Below, one piece after another: positions 26,155 to 35,140 of a DNA stretch of 64,000 nucleotides. Where the stretch lies: the NCBI GenBank assembly GCA_027487555.1, contig JAIYDI010000019.1, positions 310,001 through 374,000 on the forward strand, written 5' to 3'. The notes beneath the pieces are model-generated. The model worked only from the letters and a program-made list of their open reading frames with translations. It had not been told where the DNA came from and made no database searches. This DNA is from Hyphomicrobiales bacterium (GTDB taxonomy: Bacteria; Pseudomonadota; Alphaproteobacteria; Rhizobiales; Devosiaceae). How positions within the stretch are numbered: position 1 is the first letter of the stretch; every line of letters starts with the position of its first letter. A program made the position numbers and the translations under genes.

Positions 26155-27360
26155 TTGCTCCGCCGGACCGAGAATGTCAGTTTCACCGAAGCGCCACCCG
26201 CTGCGTCCCCCGTTCGGGTGGCGGAGCCCGACAGCCCACCCGCCGGCGACCCGGTTGGCAGCCTGCGCGCCGAGATCGAGCGGGAGTTTTCGACCGCATC
26301 GAGCCCATTGCGCCGGAAGCCGTCGCTCGAGCCGGAGCACGAGCCCGAGGAGCGCATTCATATCTCCCCGGCGCCGAGCTACATCCCCAAGGGGTCGTCC
26401 GGCAAGCAGGCGCGCCGCGGCGGCATGGATGCCCTGCGCGACGAGGCCCTGCGCAGCGTCATCGCGCAGGTCGAAGACAGGAATTTCGGTGGTCTGAAGG
26501 ACAAGCTGTCGCTTGGTGGCTCTGCCAATCGCGGCCGTCTGCTTTTGCTCGGCGTGGCCGTCCTTGCGGGTGGGGCCGCCGCCTGGCTCGCCCTGCAATC
26601 GGCAACTCCCGCGCCAGTGGAGCCGGTACCCGTGCCCGCGACAACTGCGCCCGCACCGCAAGTCGTCGTCGAGCCGCGCATCAAGGTGCTTGCTGCGAGG
26701 GCCGATATCGCTCCCGGCGAAAAGCTCACGGCTGAGCGGATGGAATGGGTCGAGTGGCCGGAATCGACCGTACGGCCCGAGTATCTCACTGAAGCGCGCG
26801 CACCTGCGGCGCTGGAGGATGTATCGGGGCGCGTCGTTCGCACCGCGCTGTTTGCCGGCGATCCGATCAGGCTCGAAAAGCTCACCGATGGCGCGCAGAG
26901 TCTGCTTTCCGCGCTGATCGGGCCTGGCATGCGTGCCGTGTCTGTCAATGTTGCCGGCGAGTCGGCCGCAGGCGGATTCATCGTCCCCAATGATCGGGTC
27001 GATCTTGTCGTGACCCGCGCCAGCGCGCTCGGACCCTCATCCTTTACCGTGCTGCGCAATGTCCGCGTCATTGCCATCAACGCCGATACCGGCACGCCAG
27101 CCGTCAAGCCGGGCCAGCCCCCGCCGGAAGTCGGCCCAGCGGCTCAGCCCAGCTCCGACGCGGAACGTCCGGCCGTCTTCGCCTCGGCCATCGCGACGCT
27201 CGAGCTTTCCGATGCCCAGGCGGAGCTTGCAATGAGTGCTGCTCAGGCCGGCCGCCTCGCCCTCGTCCTGCGTCCCGCCGGGGATGGCGGTGTCGATGTC
27301 ATGGCCGCGCCGAGCCGCAACGACGCCATCCGGCTCTCAAGCCCCTTCTGGCAGAAGTGA
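26155..27360 (+). CDS. CpaB/RcpC-like protein with long N-terminal cytoplasmic extension
   Basis: The C-terminal 260 residues match CpaB: membrane anchor (RLLLLGVAVLAGGAAAWLALQ), SAF-type stretch (IKVLAARADIAPGEKLTAERMEWVEWPE), and the RcpC core (GMRAVSVNVAGESAAGGFIVPNDRVDLVVTR). Unlike normal CpaB, the anchor lies at about residue 128 and is preceded by a polar, Pro/Glu/Arg-rich segment with a probable helix (MDALRDEALRSVIAQVEDRNFGGLKDKLSL), which would be in the cytoplasm. I propose the TTG at 26155 (GGGGA seven bases upstream; 401 residues). An ATG at 26020 would add 45 unlikely residues, and the internal Met at about residue 91 would still leave an extension. It is followed by a second secretin gene. 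Confidence 0.8.
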   Translation: MLRRTENVSFTEAPPAASPVRVAEPDSPPAGDPVGSLRAEIEREFSTASSPLRRKPSLEPEHEPEERIHISPAPSYIPKGSSGKQARRGGMDALRDEALRSVIAQVEDRNFGGLKDKLSLGGSANRGRLLLLGVAVLAGGAAAWLALQSATPAPVEPVPVPATTAPAPQVVVEPRIKVLAARADIAPGEKLTAERMEWVEWPESTVRPEYLTEARAPAALEDVSGRVVRTALFAGDPIRLEKLTDGAQSLLSALIGPGMRAVSVNVAGESAAGGFIVPNDRVDLVVTRASALGPSSFTVLRNVRVIAINADTGTPAVKPGQPPPEVGPAAQPSSDAERPAVFASAIATLELSDAQAELAMSAAQAGRLALVLRPAGDGGVDVMAAPSRNDAIRLSSPFWQK

Positions 27361-27439
27361 GGTCCGCCGCGCTGCCCACGCCGTCAGTGTTAACGCGATG
27401 GTCAGTCGCTCTTGCTAGCCTGCTTGTGGGGCCAACGAC

Positions 27440-28840
27440 GTGACGAAGTTATCAAGAGTGAGAGAGTTGTTCAGTTCCCGGCGCCTCCGTGCCGTTGTTT
27501 TCGCGTTCGGAATTGCCGGAGCGGTCGGGCCGGCCTTCTTGCCGACAACTGCGGCGGCGCAGTCGGTGAGTTACGATCTCGCGACCACGTCGGTCATGAA
27601 GATCAACCTCCCAGTGAGCCAGGCCGTCACCGTCATTGTCTCCGCGCCGGTGGGCAAACTCGTCTCCGCCGATCCGGCCATCGCCGACGCACAGCCGATC
27701 ACCGATCGCTCGATCTATGTGGTGGGCAAGAGCTTCGGTACCACCACAGTCAATCTCTTCGACGATGCTGGCAAGCCGGTGGGCCTGCTCGCTGTCGAAG
27801 TCGGCGCCGACACCGCCGATATCGCCCGCTCCATCCGCGAGGCGTTGCCCGACGCCAAGGTGAGCGTGTCGAGCGTCAATGGCCGCATTCGTCTCGGTGG
27901 CGCCGTGCCCGACCAGGTTTCGATGCAGAAAGTGCTCGATATCGTTGCCCAGTTTGGCAGTCCGGCCATCATCAACACCATGACGCTGGCGGGCGGTCAG
28001 CAGGTCAATCTCGAGGTCCGTATCCTTGAGGCGCAACGCGACGCTGGCCGTGCGCTTGGCGTCACCTGGTCTGGATCCATTGGCGGCACAGGCGACGACA
28101 CCGGCAACGCCAGCGGCGCGACGAACTTCACGCCCTTCGCGACTCTTGTCGCCAATGTCGTGGGTGGCGGCGTCAACCTCAGCGCCACAATCGACATGCT
28201 CGAAAGCAAGAACCTCGTCCGCACGCTGGCCGAGCCCAATCTCACCACTCTGTCCGGCGTCAAGGCGAGCTTCCTCGCCGGTGGGCAGGTGCCGATCCGT
28301 GTGCCCGATGGCAATGGCAATGCCACGCTCGAATATCGCGATTTCGGCGTCCGGCTGGTGTTCACGCCCATCGTGCTGCAGGGCGATCGCATCCAGATCC
28401 AGATGAGCCCGGAGGTCAGCGGTATCGGTGGCTATACCACTGCTGGCGATCCGGTCTTCAACACTCGTAACCTAGATGCGACGGTGGAACTGCGCGATGG
28501 TCAGAGCTTCTCGGTCGCAGGACTCCTGCAAAACGAGACGACCCTGAACCAGGAGCAACTCCCCTGGCTCGGCGATGTGCCCGTGCTTGGCGCTCTCTTC
28601 CGGTCATCGAGCTTCAAGAAGCACGATACCGAACTGGTCGTCATCGTCACGCCGCGGTTCGTGCAGCCCCAGGTTCCCGGTCAGCAACCCGCGACACCGC
28701 TCGACGCCACCCAACCCGCCAATGATTTCGAGTTCTTTGCCTTGGGAAAGATCGAGGTCACCAAGAAGATGGTCGATAGCTTCAAAAAGGGCGACGGCAT
28801 CATCGGACCATATGGCTACATCATCGATTTGGGAGATTGA
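27440..28840 (+). CDS. Second Tad-type secretin (CpaC-like)
   Basis: A 466-residue outer-membrane secretin paralogous to the one at 13864. A signal peptide (ending PTTAAA about residue 39) precedes the pilus N-domain (VTVIVSAPVGKLVSADPAIADAQPITDRSIYVVGKSFGTTTVNLFD), a BON-like domain (IREALPDAKVSVSSVNGRIRLGGAVPD), and the secretin region with LEVRILEAQRDAGRALGVTW, LAEPNLTTLSG and LPWLGDVPVLGALFRSSSF. The start is a GTG at 27440. It sits between the extended CpaB-like gene and a small lipoprotein gene. No ATPase or platform gene accompanies it, so it may use the machine of the first locus or serve another export task. Confidence 0.88.
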   Translation: MTKLSRVRELFSSRRLRAVVFAFGIAGAVGPAFLPTTAAAQSVSYDLATTSVMKINLPVSQAVTVIVSAPVGKLVSADPAIADAQPITDRSIYVVGKSFGTTTVNLFDDAGKPVGLLAVEVGADTADIARSIREALPDAKVSVSSVNGRIRLGGAVPDQVSMQKVLDIVAQFGSPAIINTMTLAGGQQVNLEVRILEAQRDAGRALGVTWSGSIGGTGDDTGNASGATNFTPFATLVANVVGGGVNLSATIDMLESKNLVRTLAEPNLTTLSGVKASFLAGGQVPIRVPDGNGNATLEYRDFGVRLVFTPIVLQGDRIQIQMSPEVSGIGGYTTAGDPVFNTRNLDATVELRDGQSFSVAGLLQNETTLNQEQLPWLGDVPVLGALFRSSSFKKHDTELVVIVTPRFVQPQVPGQQPATPLDATQPANDFEFFALGKIEVTKKMVDSFKKGDGIIGPYGYIIDLGD

Positions 28841-28844
28841 GGTC

Positions 28845-29090
28845 ATGGCCGAACCCGCAATGATCCGCCTTGGGGTGGCGAGTGCGCTTGCCCTTACCCT
28901 TGCTGGTTGCGCCTATGATTACGCGCAGAATTCCGATCGTGTCGGATTCTCCGCCGGCAATGCGGTAAAGGCCAACCTGGCCGCGCAGACCACCAATCCC
29001 AGCAAGTCAAGCCAGTACGAGACCGATGGGCTTGGCAAAGATGGCGTAGTCTTGACGCCGACCATCGAGAGCGACTCGGAAACGCCCTAA
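28845..29090 (+). CDS. Small lipoprotein beside the second secretin
   Basis: An 81-residue lipoprotein: MIRLGVASALALTLAGC ends in a clear lipobox, followed by AYDYAQNSDRVGFSAGNAVKANLAAQTTNPSKSSQYETDGLGKDG. The DRV-SAGNAV-AN pattern resembles short lipoproteins found next to Rhizobiales pilus genes. It could stand in for CpaD, which is missing from the main locus, or act as a pilotin for the secretin; both are inferences. It starts four bases after the secretin stop, with the sequence GGGAGATTGAGGTC giving the ribosome site, and so is translated from the same message. Confidence 0.7.
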   Translation: MAEPAMIRLGVASALALTLAGCAYDYAQNSDRVGFSAGNAVKANLAAQTTNPSKSSQYETDGLGKDGVVLTPTIESDSETP

Positions 29091-29108
29091 GGGTCGCTTT
29101 GTCGCTGT

Positions 29109-29381
29109 TCAGCGTGCCGCCGGCAGGATGACCTTCACCGCCGGCCCGGACCTCACGGGCGCGACGATTTCTGCATTTGCGATGCAGGGAAACACCGGCC
29201 CCCATTTCGGGTCGATGGTCGGGTGATAGCCATCAAGGCAGCTCGCCGTGACCGGTATGGTTTCGTACTTGAACTTCGCGGGATCTTCCGTTTCGGCGGA
29301 AAGCGTCGCGCGGCTGATGACAATCAGCGTCGCGGCAGCGGTCGAAGCTATGGCGATGGTGCGAAACTTTCTGACCTCCAT
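29109..29381 (-). CDS. Small exported protein of unknown function
   Basis: A 90-residue protein with an N-terminal hydrophobic segment (TIAIASTAAATLIVISRATLSA) that looks like a signal peptide, then a short domain with two Cys (ASCLDGYHPTIDPKWGPVFPCIANA) likely to form a disulfide in the periplasm. I recognise no family. It converges on the small lipoprotein gene with 18 bases between and lies downstream of the TPR lipoprotein gene on the same strand (62 bases). Confidence 0.55.
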   Translation of the reverse strand: MEVRKFRTIAIASTAAATLIVISRATLSAETEDPAKFKYETIPVTASCLDGYHPTIDPKWGPVFPCIANAEIVAPVRSGPAVKVILPAAR

Positions 29382-29443
29382 GAGCCAGTCGAGGCTCTTG
29401 GAACAGATGTGGCCTCTTGGCTCTGAACCGTGGCTGAAAGGCT

Positions 29444-29959
29444 CTACGCCTGTGCCGCCTGGCTCAGCATCAGAATATTGTTGGAGATCACCATGTTCTC
29501 CGGGTCGAGTTTCTGCGCCTTGCGGAAATTTTGCAGCGCACCGGTGAGGTTTCCGCGCAAAAGGTACGAGTAGCCGACATTATTGTAGTATTGGGCTGAA
29601 GCGCCCTTCAGCGTGTAAAGCGTCGCGTAGACTCGGTCGGAGAGGTCGAAGCGCCCGAGCCGGTCATAGCTTGCGCCGAGGCCGACATAACCTTCATGGT
29701 TTTTCGGTTCCATCTCGATCAGGCGCTTGTAGTAGGCAGCTGAATAGCCGTAGTCCGCATTGCGGAAATGCGCCCTGGCCTGTGCCACGGTAGTTGTCTT
29801 GTCGGCACTTCCGATCGCGGGGATTTCCGCGCTCGCCACCTTGGCGTTGCCAAAAGCGCTCTGCCCGGCAAGCCCCCCCATGCTGCATCCCGTGAGCAGC
29901 AGTGCCGAAAGGCCAAGTGCTGCGATGCGCCCGGTACCAACCCCCGATTTCGTCCGCAT
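29444..29959 (-). CDS. TPR lipoprotein, TadD-like
   Basis: A 171-residue lipoprotein: lipobox LSALLLTGC near residue 25, a linker, then about three TPR units (ARAHFRNADYGYSAAYYKRLIEMEPKNHEGYVGLGASYDRLGRFDLSDRVYATLYTL and YYNNVGYSYLLRGNLTGALQNFRKAQKLDPEN). It is shorter than the TadD at 20435 and related in plan. It sits at the edge of the second pilus locus, transcribed away from it, which supports a second set of outer-membrane pilus parts (secretin plus TPR lipoprotein). Confidence 0.75.
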   Translation of the reverse strand: MRTKSGVGTGRIAALGLSALLLTGCSMGGLAGQSAFGNAKVASAEIPAIGSADKTTTVAQARAHFRNADYGYSAAYYKRLIEMEPKNHEGYVGLGASYDRLGRFDLSDRVYATLYTLKGASAQYYNNVGYSYLLRGNLTGALQNFRKAQKLDPENMVISNNILMLSQAAQA

Positions 29960-30152
29960 TTTTCGCCCCGTGCCGCCTGTGGTGACTGCGGCATCCTAGG
30001 GACTGGATCGCGAGCGAAAGGTAAACTTCGGTCATCGCATTGCCTCCAGACAGCCGGAAAGGCTAATGCCGGGTTAACGGCTGAGAAGCTTGCCCTTTCC
30101 TCGTCCCTCTCGCATAGTCGGCTCTCTCCTTCCGCGCCTACCAGGACCAGCT

Positions 30153-31742
30153 ATGCTCGAACGCGACTATATCAGCCCCGGCCGCTCGGCAGCCTTGGGG
30201 GAGAACGGCATGGCTGCGACCTCGCATCCCCGCGCGACTCTCGCCGCGCTCGATGTGCTGCGCCAGGGCGGCAACGCCATGGATGCGGCGCTCGCCGCCG
30301 TCGCGGTGCAATGCGTGGTCGAGCCGGCCATGACAGGCATCGGTGGCGATTGCTTTGCCATCGTCGCCCGGCCGGGCCACGCGCCGGTCAGCTTCAACGG
30401 CTCAGGTTTCGCCCCCAAGGCCCTCGACGCGGCGCGCCTTCGGGCGGAGGGATTGGACCACATTGCCGAGACGAGCCCACACGCCGTGACGATTCCGGGC
30501 GCCGTTGATGCCTGGTGCCAGCTGCACGCCCGCTTCGCCACCCGGCCACTCGATGAACTCCTCGCCCCCGCCATCGCCATTGCTGCCGACGGCTATCGCG
30601 TCACCGGCCGCGTCGCGCGCGACTGGGCGCAATATGCCGATCGCATAGCGTTGCAGCCGGCTGCGGAGGCCAAGTTCGTGCCCGGCGGCAAAGCGCCCCG
30701 GACGGGCGATCGCTTCGCCATGCCCGAACTCGCCGCGACGCTCAAAGCCATCGCGCGCGATGGCCGCCAGGCCTTCTACGAGGGTGCCGTGGCCGAGGAA
30801 CTGGTCGCCACCCTCCGCGCCCTTGGCGGCCTGCACGACCTTGCCGATTTCGCCGAGTATCATGGCGATTTCACCACCCCGATTTCAGGCAAGTTTCGCG
30901 GCCGCGACGTGCTCGAATGCCCGCCCAACGGGCAGGGCCTCGCGGCGCTGGTTATCGCCCGCATCCTCGATGGCTATGATCTCACTGACGCCGCAGTCTC
31001 CGAAGCGCAGCGCATTCACCTCCTCGCCGAGGCGACCAAGGCCGCCTATCGCGTGCGCGACCTGTTGATCTCCGATCCGCGCACCATGACCCGTTCGGTG
31101 GAGGATATCCTGTCGGACGGATCCATCGGCGGTTTGCGCGCCCTCATCCGACCCGACCAGGCTACACAGGCTTCCGCCTGGGATGGACCGATCCATCGCG
31201 ACACAGTCTATCTCACCGTCGTCGACAAGGACCGCAACGCCGTCTCTCTGATCAACTCGGTCTTCGCATCCTTCGGCTCGGGCATCTATGCACCGAATGC
31301 GGGCGTGCTGCTGCAGAATCGCGGCAGCGGCTTCTCGCTCAAGGAAGGTCACCCTAACGAGCTCGCCGGCCGCAAGCGCCCGCTGCACACCATCATTCCC
31401 GCCATGCTGATGAAGGATGGCCAGGTCGAAATGAGCTTCGGCGTCATGGGCGGGCAGTTCCAGGCCGCCGGTCACGCGCACTTCCTCACCCATGTGCTCG
31501 ATCGCGGCTACGATCCGCAGCGCGCCAACGAGGCGCCGCGCAGCTTCGCCTTCGGCGGCGCGCTCACCCTTGAGTCGGGCTTCGGCCCGGCCGTCGGAGC
31601 GGAACTGCAGGCGCTCGGCCACAAGCTTGTCTGGAGTTCCGACCCGATTGGCGGCTGCCAGGCAATCTATATCGATCACGCCCGCGGGGTCCTTGTCGGT
31701 GGGTCGGACCATCGCAAGGATGGCCTGGCGCTCGGCTACTGA
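30153..31742 (+). CDS. Gamma-glutamyltransferase family protein
   Basis: A 529-residue Ntn-hydrolase of the gamma-glutamyltransferase family. The large-subunit motif GGNAMDAALAAVAVQCVVEPAMTGIGGDCF is present, and the likely autocleavage nucleophile is T351 in HRDTVYLTVVDKDRNAVSL. Classic enzymes have TTHYSVVD here, so the second Thr is Val. There is no signal peptide, unlike periplasmic Ggt of enteric bacteria, so this cytoplasmic branch may act on gamma-glutamyl compounds other than glutathione, or as an amidase. The ATG at 30153 follows an AGGA. The exporter gene starts 11 bases after it, suggesting co-transcription. Confidence 0.85.
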   Translation: MLERDYISPGRSAALGENGMAATSHPRATLAALDVLRQGGNAMDAALAAVAVQCVVEPAMTGIGGDCFAIVARPGHAPVSFNGSGFAPKALDAARLRAEGLDHIAETSPHAVTIPGAVDAWCQLHARFATRPLDELLAPAIAIAADGYRVTGRVARDWAQYADRIALQPAAEAKFVPGGKAPRTGDRFAMPELAATLKAIARDGRQAFYEGAVAEELVATLRALGGLHDLADFAEYHGDFTTPISGKFRGRDVLECPPNGQGLAALVIARILDGYDLTDAAVSEAQRIHLLAEATKAAYRVRDLLISDPRTMTRSVEDILSDGSIGGLRALIRPDQATQASAWDGPIHRDTVYLTVVDKDRNAVSLINSVFASFGSGIYAPNAGVLLQNRGSGFSLKEGHPNELAGRKRPLHTIIPAMLMKDGQVEMSFGVMGGQFQAAGHAHFLTHVLDRGYDPQRANEAPRSFAFGGALTLESGFGPAVGAELQALGHKLVWSSDPIGGCQAIYIDHARGVLVGGSDHRKDGLALGY

Positions 31743-31753
31743 GGCACACGGAA

Positions 31754-32578
31754 ATGGACCAGATTCTGCACTACGCGCCCTTCGTCTTGGCGATGGCGGC
31801 GACGGGCCTCCTCGCCGGCTTCATTGCCGGACTACTTGGGGTCGGCGGCGGCATCATCATCGTGCCGGTACTCGATACCGTGCTGGCCGCACTGGGTGTC
31901 GATCCGTCGGTCCGCATGAAGGTAGCTGTGGCCACATCCCTGACGACCATCATGTTCACCTCGTGGGCTTCGGCGTCGTCGCACCGCAAGCACAAGGCGG
32001 TCGATGTGCCACTGCTGAAGAGTTGGGGTCCGGCGATCTTCCTCGGCGTGATCATCGGCACCATCTTCGCCGGGCTGGTCGATGGCCGCGTGCTCACGGT
32101 CATCTTCGCCGTCATGGCGCTTCTGGTCGCGGCCAACATGCTGATCCGCGCCGACAACGCCAAGCTGCGCGACGATTTCCCCAATGCCATCGTGAAGTCG
32201 GGCCTCGGGCTGCTTGTGGGCACGTTCTCCGCGCTCATGGGGATCGGCGGCGGCGCGCTCAGCGTGCCCATTCTCACCGCATTCGGCTTCGATATCCGCC
32301 GGGCTGTCGGTACCGCCTCGGCCATCGGCTTCATCATCGCTATTCCGGGCACCATCGGCTATGTCATCGCCGGCTGGGGCAAGGCCGGGCTGCCGCCCTT
32401 GTCGATCGGTTATGTCAACCTGATTGCCCTCGTGCTTATCATCCCGCTTTCCATGTTCGCAGCGCCTTTCGGCGCCAAGGCCGCCCACACTATCCCTCGG
32501 CAGTATCTGTCGTACGGGTTCGCCGTGTTTCTTGTCGCGACCTCGATCAAGATGTTCGTGTCGCTCCTGTCGGGCTGA
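31754..32578 (+). CDS. TauE/SafE-family membrane exporter
   Basis: A 274-residue inner-membrane protein with about eight hydrophobic segments in two homologous halves, each opening with the family's glycine-rich turn: [18 protein letters not shown] near residue 25 and [14 protein letters not shown] near residue 160. Members move sulfite, sulfoacetate or other small organic anions out of the cell. Being 11 bases after a gamma-glutamyltransferase-like gene, it may deal with a sulfur-containing breakdown product; this is a guess from position. Its last 32 bases overlap the convergent DUF2256 gene. Confidence 0.87.
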   Translation: MDQILHYAPFVLAMAATGLLAGFIAGLLGVGGGIIIVPVLDTVLAALGVDPSVRMKVAVATSLTTIMFTSWASASSHRKHKAVDVPLLKSWGPAIFLGVIIGTIFAGLVDGRVLTVIFAVMALLVAANMLIRADNAKLRDDFPNAIVKSGLGLLVGTFSALMGIGGGALSVPILTAFGFDIRRAVGTASAIGFIIAIPGTIGYVIAGWGKAGLPPLSIGYVNLIALVLIIPLSMFAAPFGAKAAHTIPRQYLSYGFAVFLVATSIKMFVSLLSG

Positions 32579-32717
32579 CCTTTCCGGCCCGGCACCGATC
32601 CGAGCAGTAGCGCACCTGATCCCAGTCGCGGGCCCACTTCTTTCGCCAGGCGAAGGGTCTCCCGCACGCAGCGCAAATCTTCTCGGGCAGTTCGCTCTTC
32701 TTGCGCATTTTCGGCAT
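32547..32717 (-). CDS. DUF2256 zinc-knuckle protein
   Basis: A 56-residue protein matching DUF2256: [40 protein letters not shown]. Four Cys (C15, C18, C38, C42) form a treble-clef-like zinc site. Members are usually encoded directly next to the iron-sulfur photolyase gene, as here, where it begins five bases after the photolyase stop. The function is unknown; help in photolyase maturation is a common guess. The 3' end overlaps the convergent exporter gene by 32 bases. Confidence 0.85.
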   Translation of the reverse strand: MPKMRKKSELPEKICAACGRPFAWRKKWARDWDQVRYCSDRCRAGKVSPTGATRTS

Positions 32718-32722
32718 GTCGG

Positions 32723-34273
32723 TCACAAGAGTTTGAGTTGCCCGGGCTGCGGCTCGGGTGCCTTGCCCTTGCCCTCGAGCCCGTCGAGAAAGCGCATGGC
32801 CTTGGCATTTAGCGCTGCGCGCCGCTCGGGCCCGAAACGTTCCAGCGTCCGATACGGCATGGCAAGGCGTGGATTCCCCCTCAGCACCTCGCGGTTGCGG
32901 TCGAGGAAATGCCAGTACATGGCGTTGAACGGGCAGGCCTTGTCCCCCAGCGCATCCTTCGGGTCGTAGCGGCACCCCGCACAATAGTCCGACATGCGCG
33001 AGATATAGGCGCCCGACGCGGCATAGGGCTTCGATGCCATTCGCCCGCCATCGGCATACAGCGCCATGCCGTGGGTATTGGGCAGTTCCACCCACTCGAA
33101 GGCATCGGCATAGACGGCGAGGTACCATTCCTCCACCTCCGCCGGGCGGAATCCCGCCAAGAGCGCGAAATTGCCCGTCACCATCAGCCGCTGGATATGG
33201 TGCGCATAGGCGTGCTCCAGCGTCTGCCCGATTGCCTGCTTTAGGCAGTTGAGGTCGGTCTCGCCGCTCCAGTAGAACCAGGGCAGCGGGCGCTCCGCCG
33301 CAAGAGCATTGGTGGCGCGATAGTCCGGCATCAGCGCAAGATAGAGCTCCCGCACATATTCCCGCCAGCCGAGAATCTGCCGGATGAAGCCCTCCGCCGC
33401 GTTCAGCGGCACATCACCCCGATAGTACGCGGCCTCCGCCCGCCTGCAGATTTCGAGCGGATCCAGCAGCCCGATATTCATCGCCGCCGCGATCATGCCG
33501 TGGAACAGCACCGGCGCGCCGGTCTTCATCGCATCCTGGTAGGAGCCGAAATTGCCGAGTCGCTCCTCGATGAACCGGTCCAGCAGATGCAGCGCCTCGC
33601 CCCGCGTCACCGGCCACGCGAAGTTCGCGCTCCGCCCCGGATGCTCCGGAAACAATGCCTCGACCGCCGCCATCACGTCGCGCGTCAGCGCATCGGGCGA
33701 GAACCGCACCGGCTCCGGCACCGTCAGGCCCGCCGGCAGGCTGGCACGATTCTCCGCATCGAAGTTCCATGCTCCGCCTTCGGGCTTGCCCCCCGCCATA
33801 AGCAGCCCGCTCAGCTTCCGCATCTCGCGGTAGAAAAACTCCATCCGCCACTGCTTCCGGCCGCTGGTCCACGCTGCGAAGAACCCGGGCGGCGTCAAGA
33901 AGCGTCGATCCTCGTGGAGTACCAGCTTGTCGCCGAGCACCTTGCCCAGCGCCGCGACCAGTTCACGGTCCGCCCAGTCCGTCGGCTTCACCACATGCAC
34001 CCGGGCCGGACGGTGCTCGGCTATCGCATCCAGAAGCAGCTCGGAGAGCGGCACATCCGACTGCAGCTTGCGGTAGTCGATCTCGTGTCCCGCCACGCGC
34101 AACTCCTCGGCGAAGTGCCGGGCCGCCGAGAGCCACAGCACCAACTTGTGCCTGTGGTGGCAGACATCGGTCAGTCGGTCGCGGCTTTCGATCAGCAGCA
34201 AGCTGTCACCGGGTCCGGGCAGGGGGAGCGCAGCGCCAAGCTGGTGAAGGAAGCGGAAATACAGGTCGGACAT
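32723..34273 (-). CDS. Iron-sulfur photolyase (PhrB / FeS-BCP group)
   Basis: A 516-residue prokaryotic (6-4)-type photolyase or cryptochrome of the group that holds FAD, a lumazine-type antenna and a 4Fe-4S cluster, and repairs UV lesions with blue light. The N-terminal alpha/beta domain ([36 protein letters not shown]) is followed by the helical FAD domain. The cluster ligands appear as LNCLKQ, then YCAGCRYDP and DKACPFN, with the spacing known for this group. It lies 48 bases after the sugar permease gene on the same strand and may be read through from that operon. Confidence 0.88.
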   Translation of the reverse strand: MSDLYFRFLHQLGAALPLPGPGDSLLLIESRDRLTDVCHHRHKLVLWLSAARHFAEELRVAGHEIDYRKLQSDVPLSELLLDAIAEHRPARVHVVKPTDWADRELVAALGKVLGDKLVLHEDRRFLTPPGFFAAWTSGRKQWRMEFFYREMRKLSGLLMAGGKPEGGAWNFDAENRASLPAGLTVPEPVRFSPDALTRDVMAAVEALFPEHPGRSANFAWPVTRGEALHLLDRFIEERLGNFGSYQDAMKTGAPVLFHGMIAAAMNIGLLDPLEICRRAEAAYYRGDVPLNAAEGFIRQILGWREYVRELYLALMPDYRATNALAAERPLPWFYWSGETDLNCLKQAIGQTLEHAYAHHIQRLMVTGNFALLAGFRPAEVEEWYLAVYADAFEWVELPNTHGMALYADGGRMASKPYAASGAYISRMSDYCAGCRYDPKDALGDKACPFNAMYWHFLDRNREVLRGNPRLAMPYRTLERFGPERRAALNAKAMRFLDGLEGKGKAPEPQPGQLKLL

Positions 34274-34321
34274 GACATGGGTACGGCATGCCGGCGGATC
34301 GGGTTCAGCGTTGCCGGCGGA

Positions 34322-35140
34322 CTATTCCTTCGTCGCGCCCGACATCAACCCGTTCATCAGCGTTTTCTGCAGCGCAATGAACATCACCAGCATCGGCAGA
34401 ATGGACAGCACCGTCATCGAGAGCAGGCGAGGCCAGTTGATCGAGAACCGCCCGATCGAGTTGGCGATGGCCAGCTGCACGGTCCACTGGTCCTGCTGGT
34501 TCACGATCAGGAACGGCCAGAGGTAGTCGTTCCAGCGCCACACGAGGTTGAAGGCCAGGAGCGTGCCGATCGCCGGCAGCGACAACGGCACGATGATGCG
34601 CAGCAGGATGCGCCATTCCGGCGTCCCATCGATCCGCGCCGCCTCGATCAGGCTGTCGGGAATGCCCGTAATGTATTGCCGCATCAGGAATACGCCTGTC
34701 GGTGTCGCGGCTGGCGCGATGATCAGCCCCCAGAGCGTATTGAGCATGCCGAGGTCGCGCAGTACCAGGAAAACCGGAATCAGAACGATCTGCAAGGGTA
34801 CCATCACCGCCGACATGATGATGAGGAAGATCACCGTGTCGCCCGGGAAGCGGAACTTCGCGAGCGCATAGCCGGCCATCACGCTCATCGTCACCGACAA
34901 CAGCGCCGAACTGACCGACACGATCGCCGAGTTCAGGAAATACGTCCCGAAGTTCGCCCGGCTCATCGTCTTCGAGAAATGCTCGAAGGTCAGCTGTTCC
35001 GGAAACAACGAGGGCGGCCATTGGAAGATCTCCGCCTGCGGCTTCAGCGCCGAAAGCAGCAGCCATACCGGCGGCAACACGAAGATTATGAGCACAAGCG
35101 CCAGCGCCGTGACGCGGCCGGGGGAGGGAAGCTTGATCAT
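34322..35140 (-). CDS. Sugar ABC transporter permease (MalG type)
   Basis: A 272-residue inner-membrane permease with six predicted helices. The EAA loop that docks the ATPase is LIEAARIDGTPEWRILLRIIVPLSLPAIGT, followed by FNLVWRWNDYLWPFLIV, the conserved Trp-Asn segment of this subfamily. It overlaps the preceding permease gene by four bases. It is the last transport gene of an operon that has binding protein and two permeases but no ATPase; the ATPase at 42288 is the obvious candidate partner. Confidence 0.9.
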   Translation of the reverse strand: MIKLPSPGRVTALALVLIIFVLPPVWLLLSALKPQAEIFQWPPSLFPEQLTFEHFSKTMSRANFGTYFLNSAIVSVSSALLSVTMSVMAGYALAKFRFPGDTVIFLIIMSAVMVPLQIVLIPVFLVLRDLGMLNTLWGLIIAPAATPTGVFLMRQYITGIPDSLIEAARIDGTPEWRILLRIIVPLSLPAIGTLLAFNLVWRWNDYLWPFLIVNQQDQWTVQLAIANSIGRFSINWPRLLSMTVLSILPMLVMFIALQKTLMNGLMSGATKE

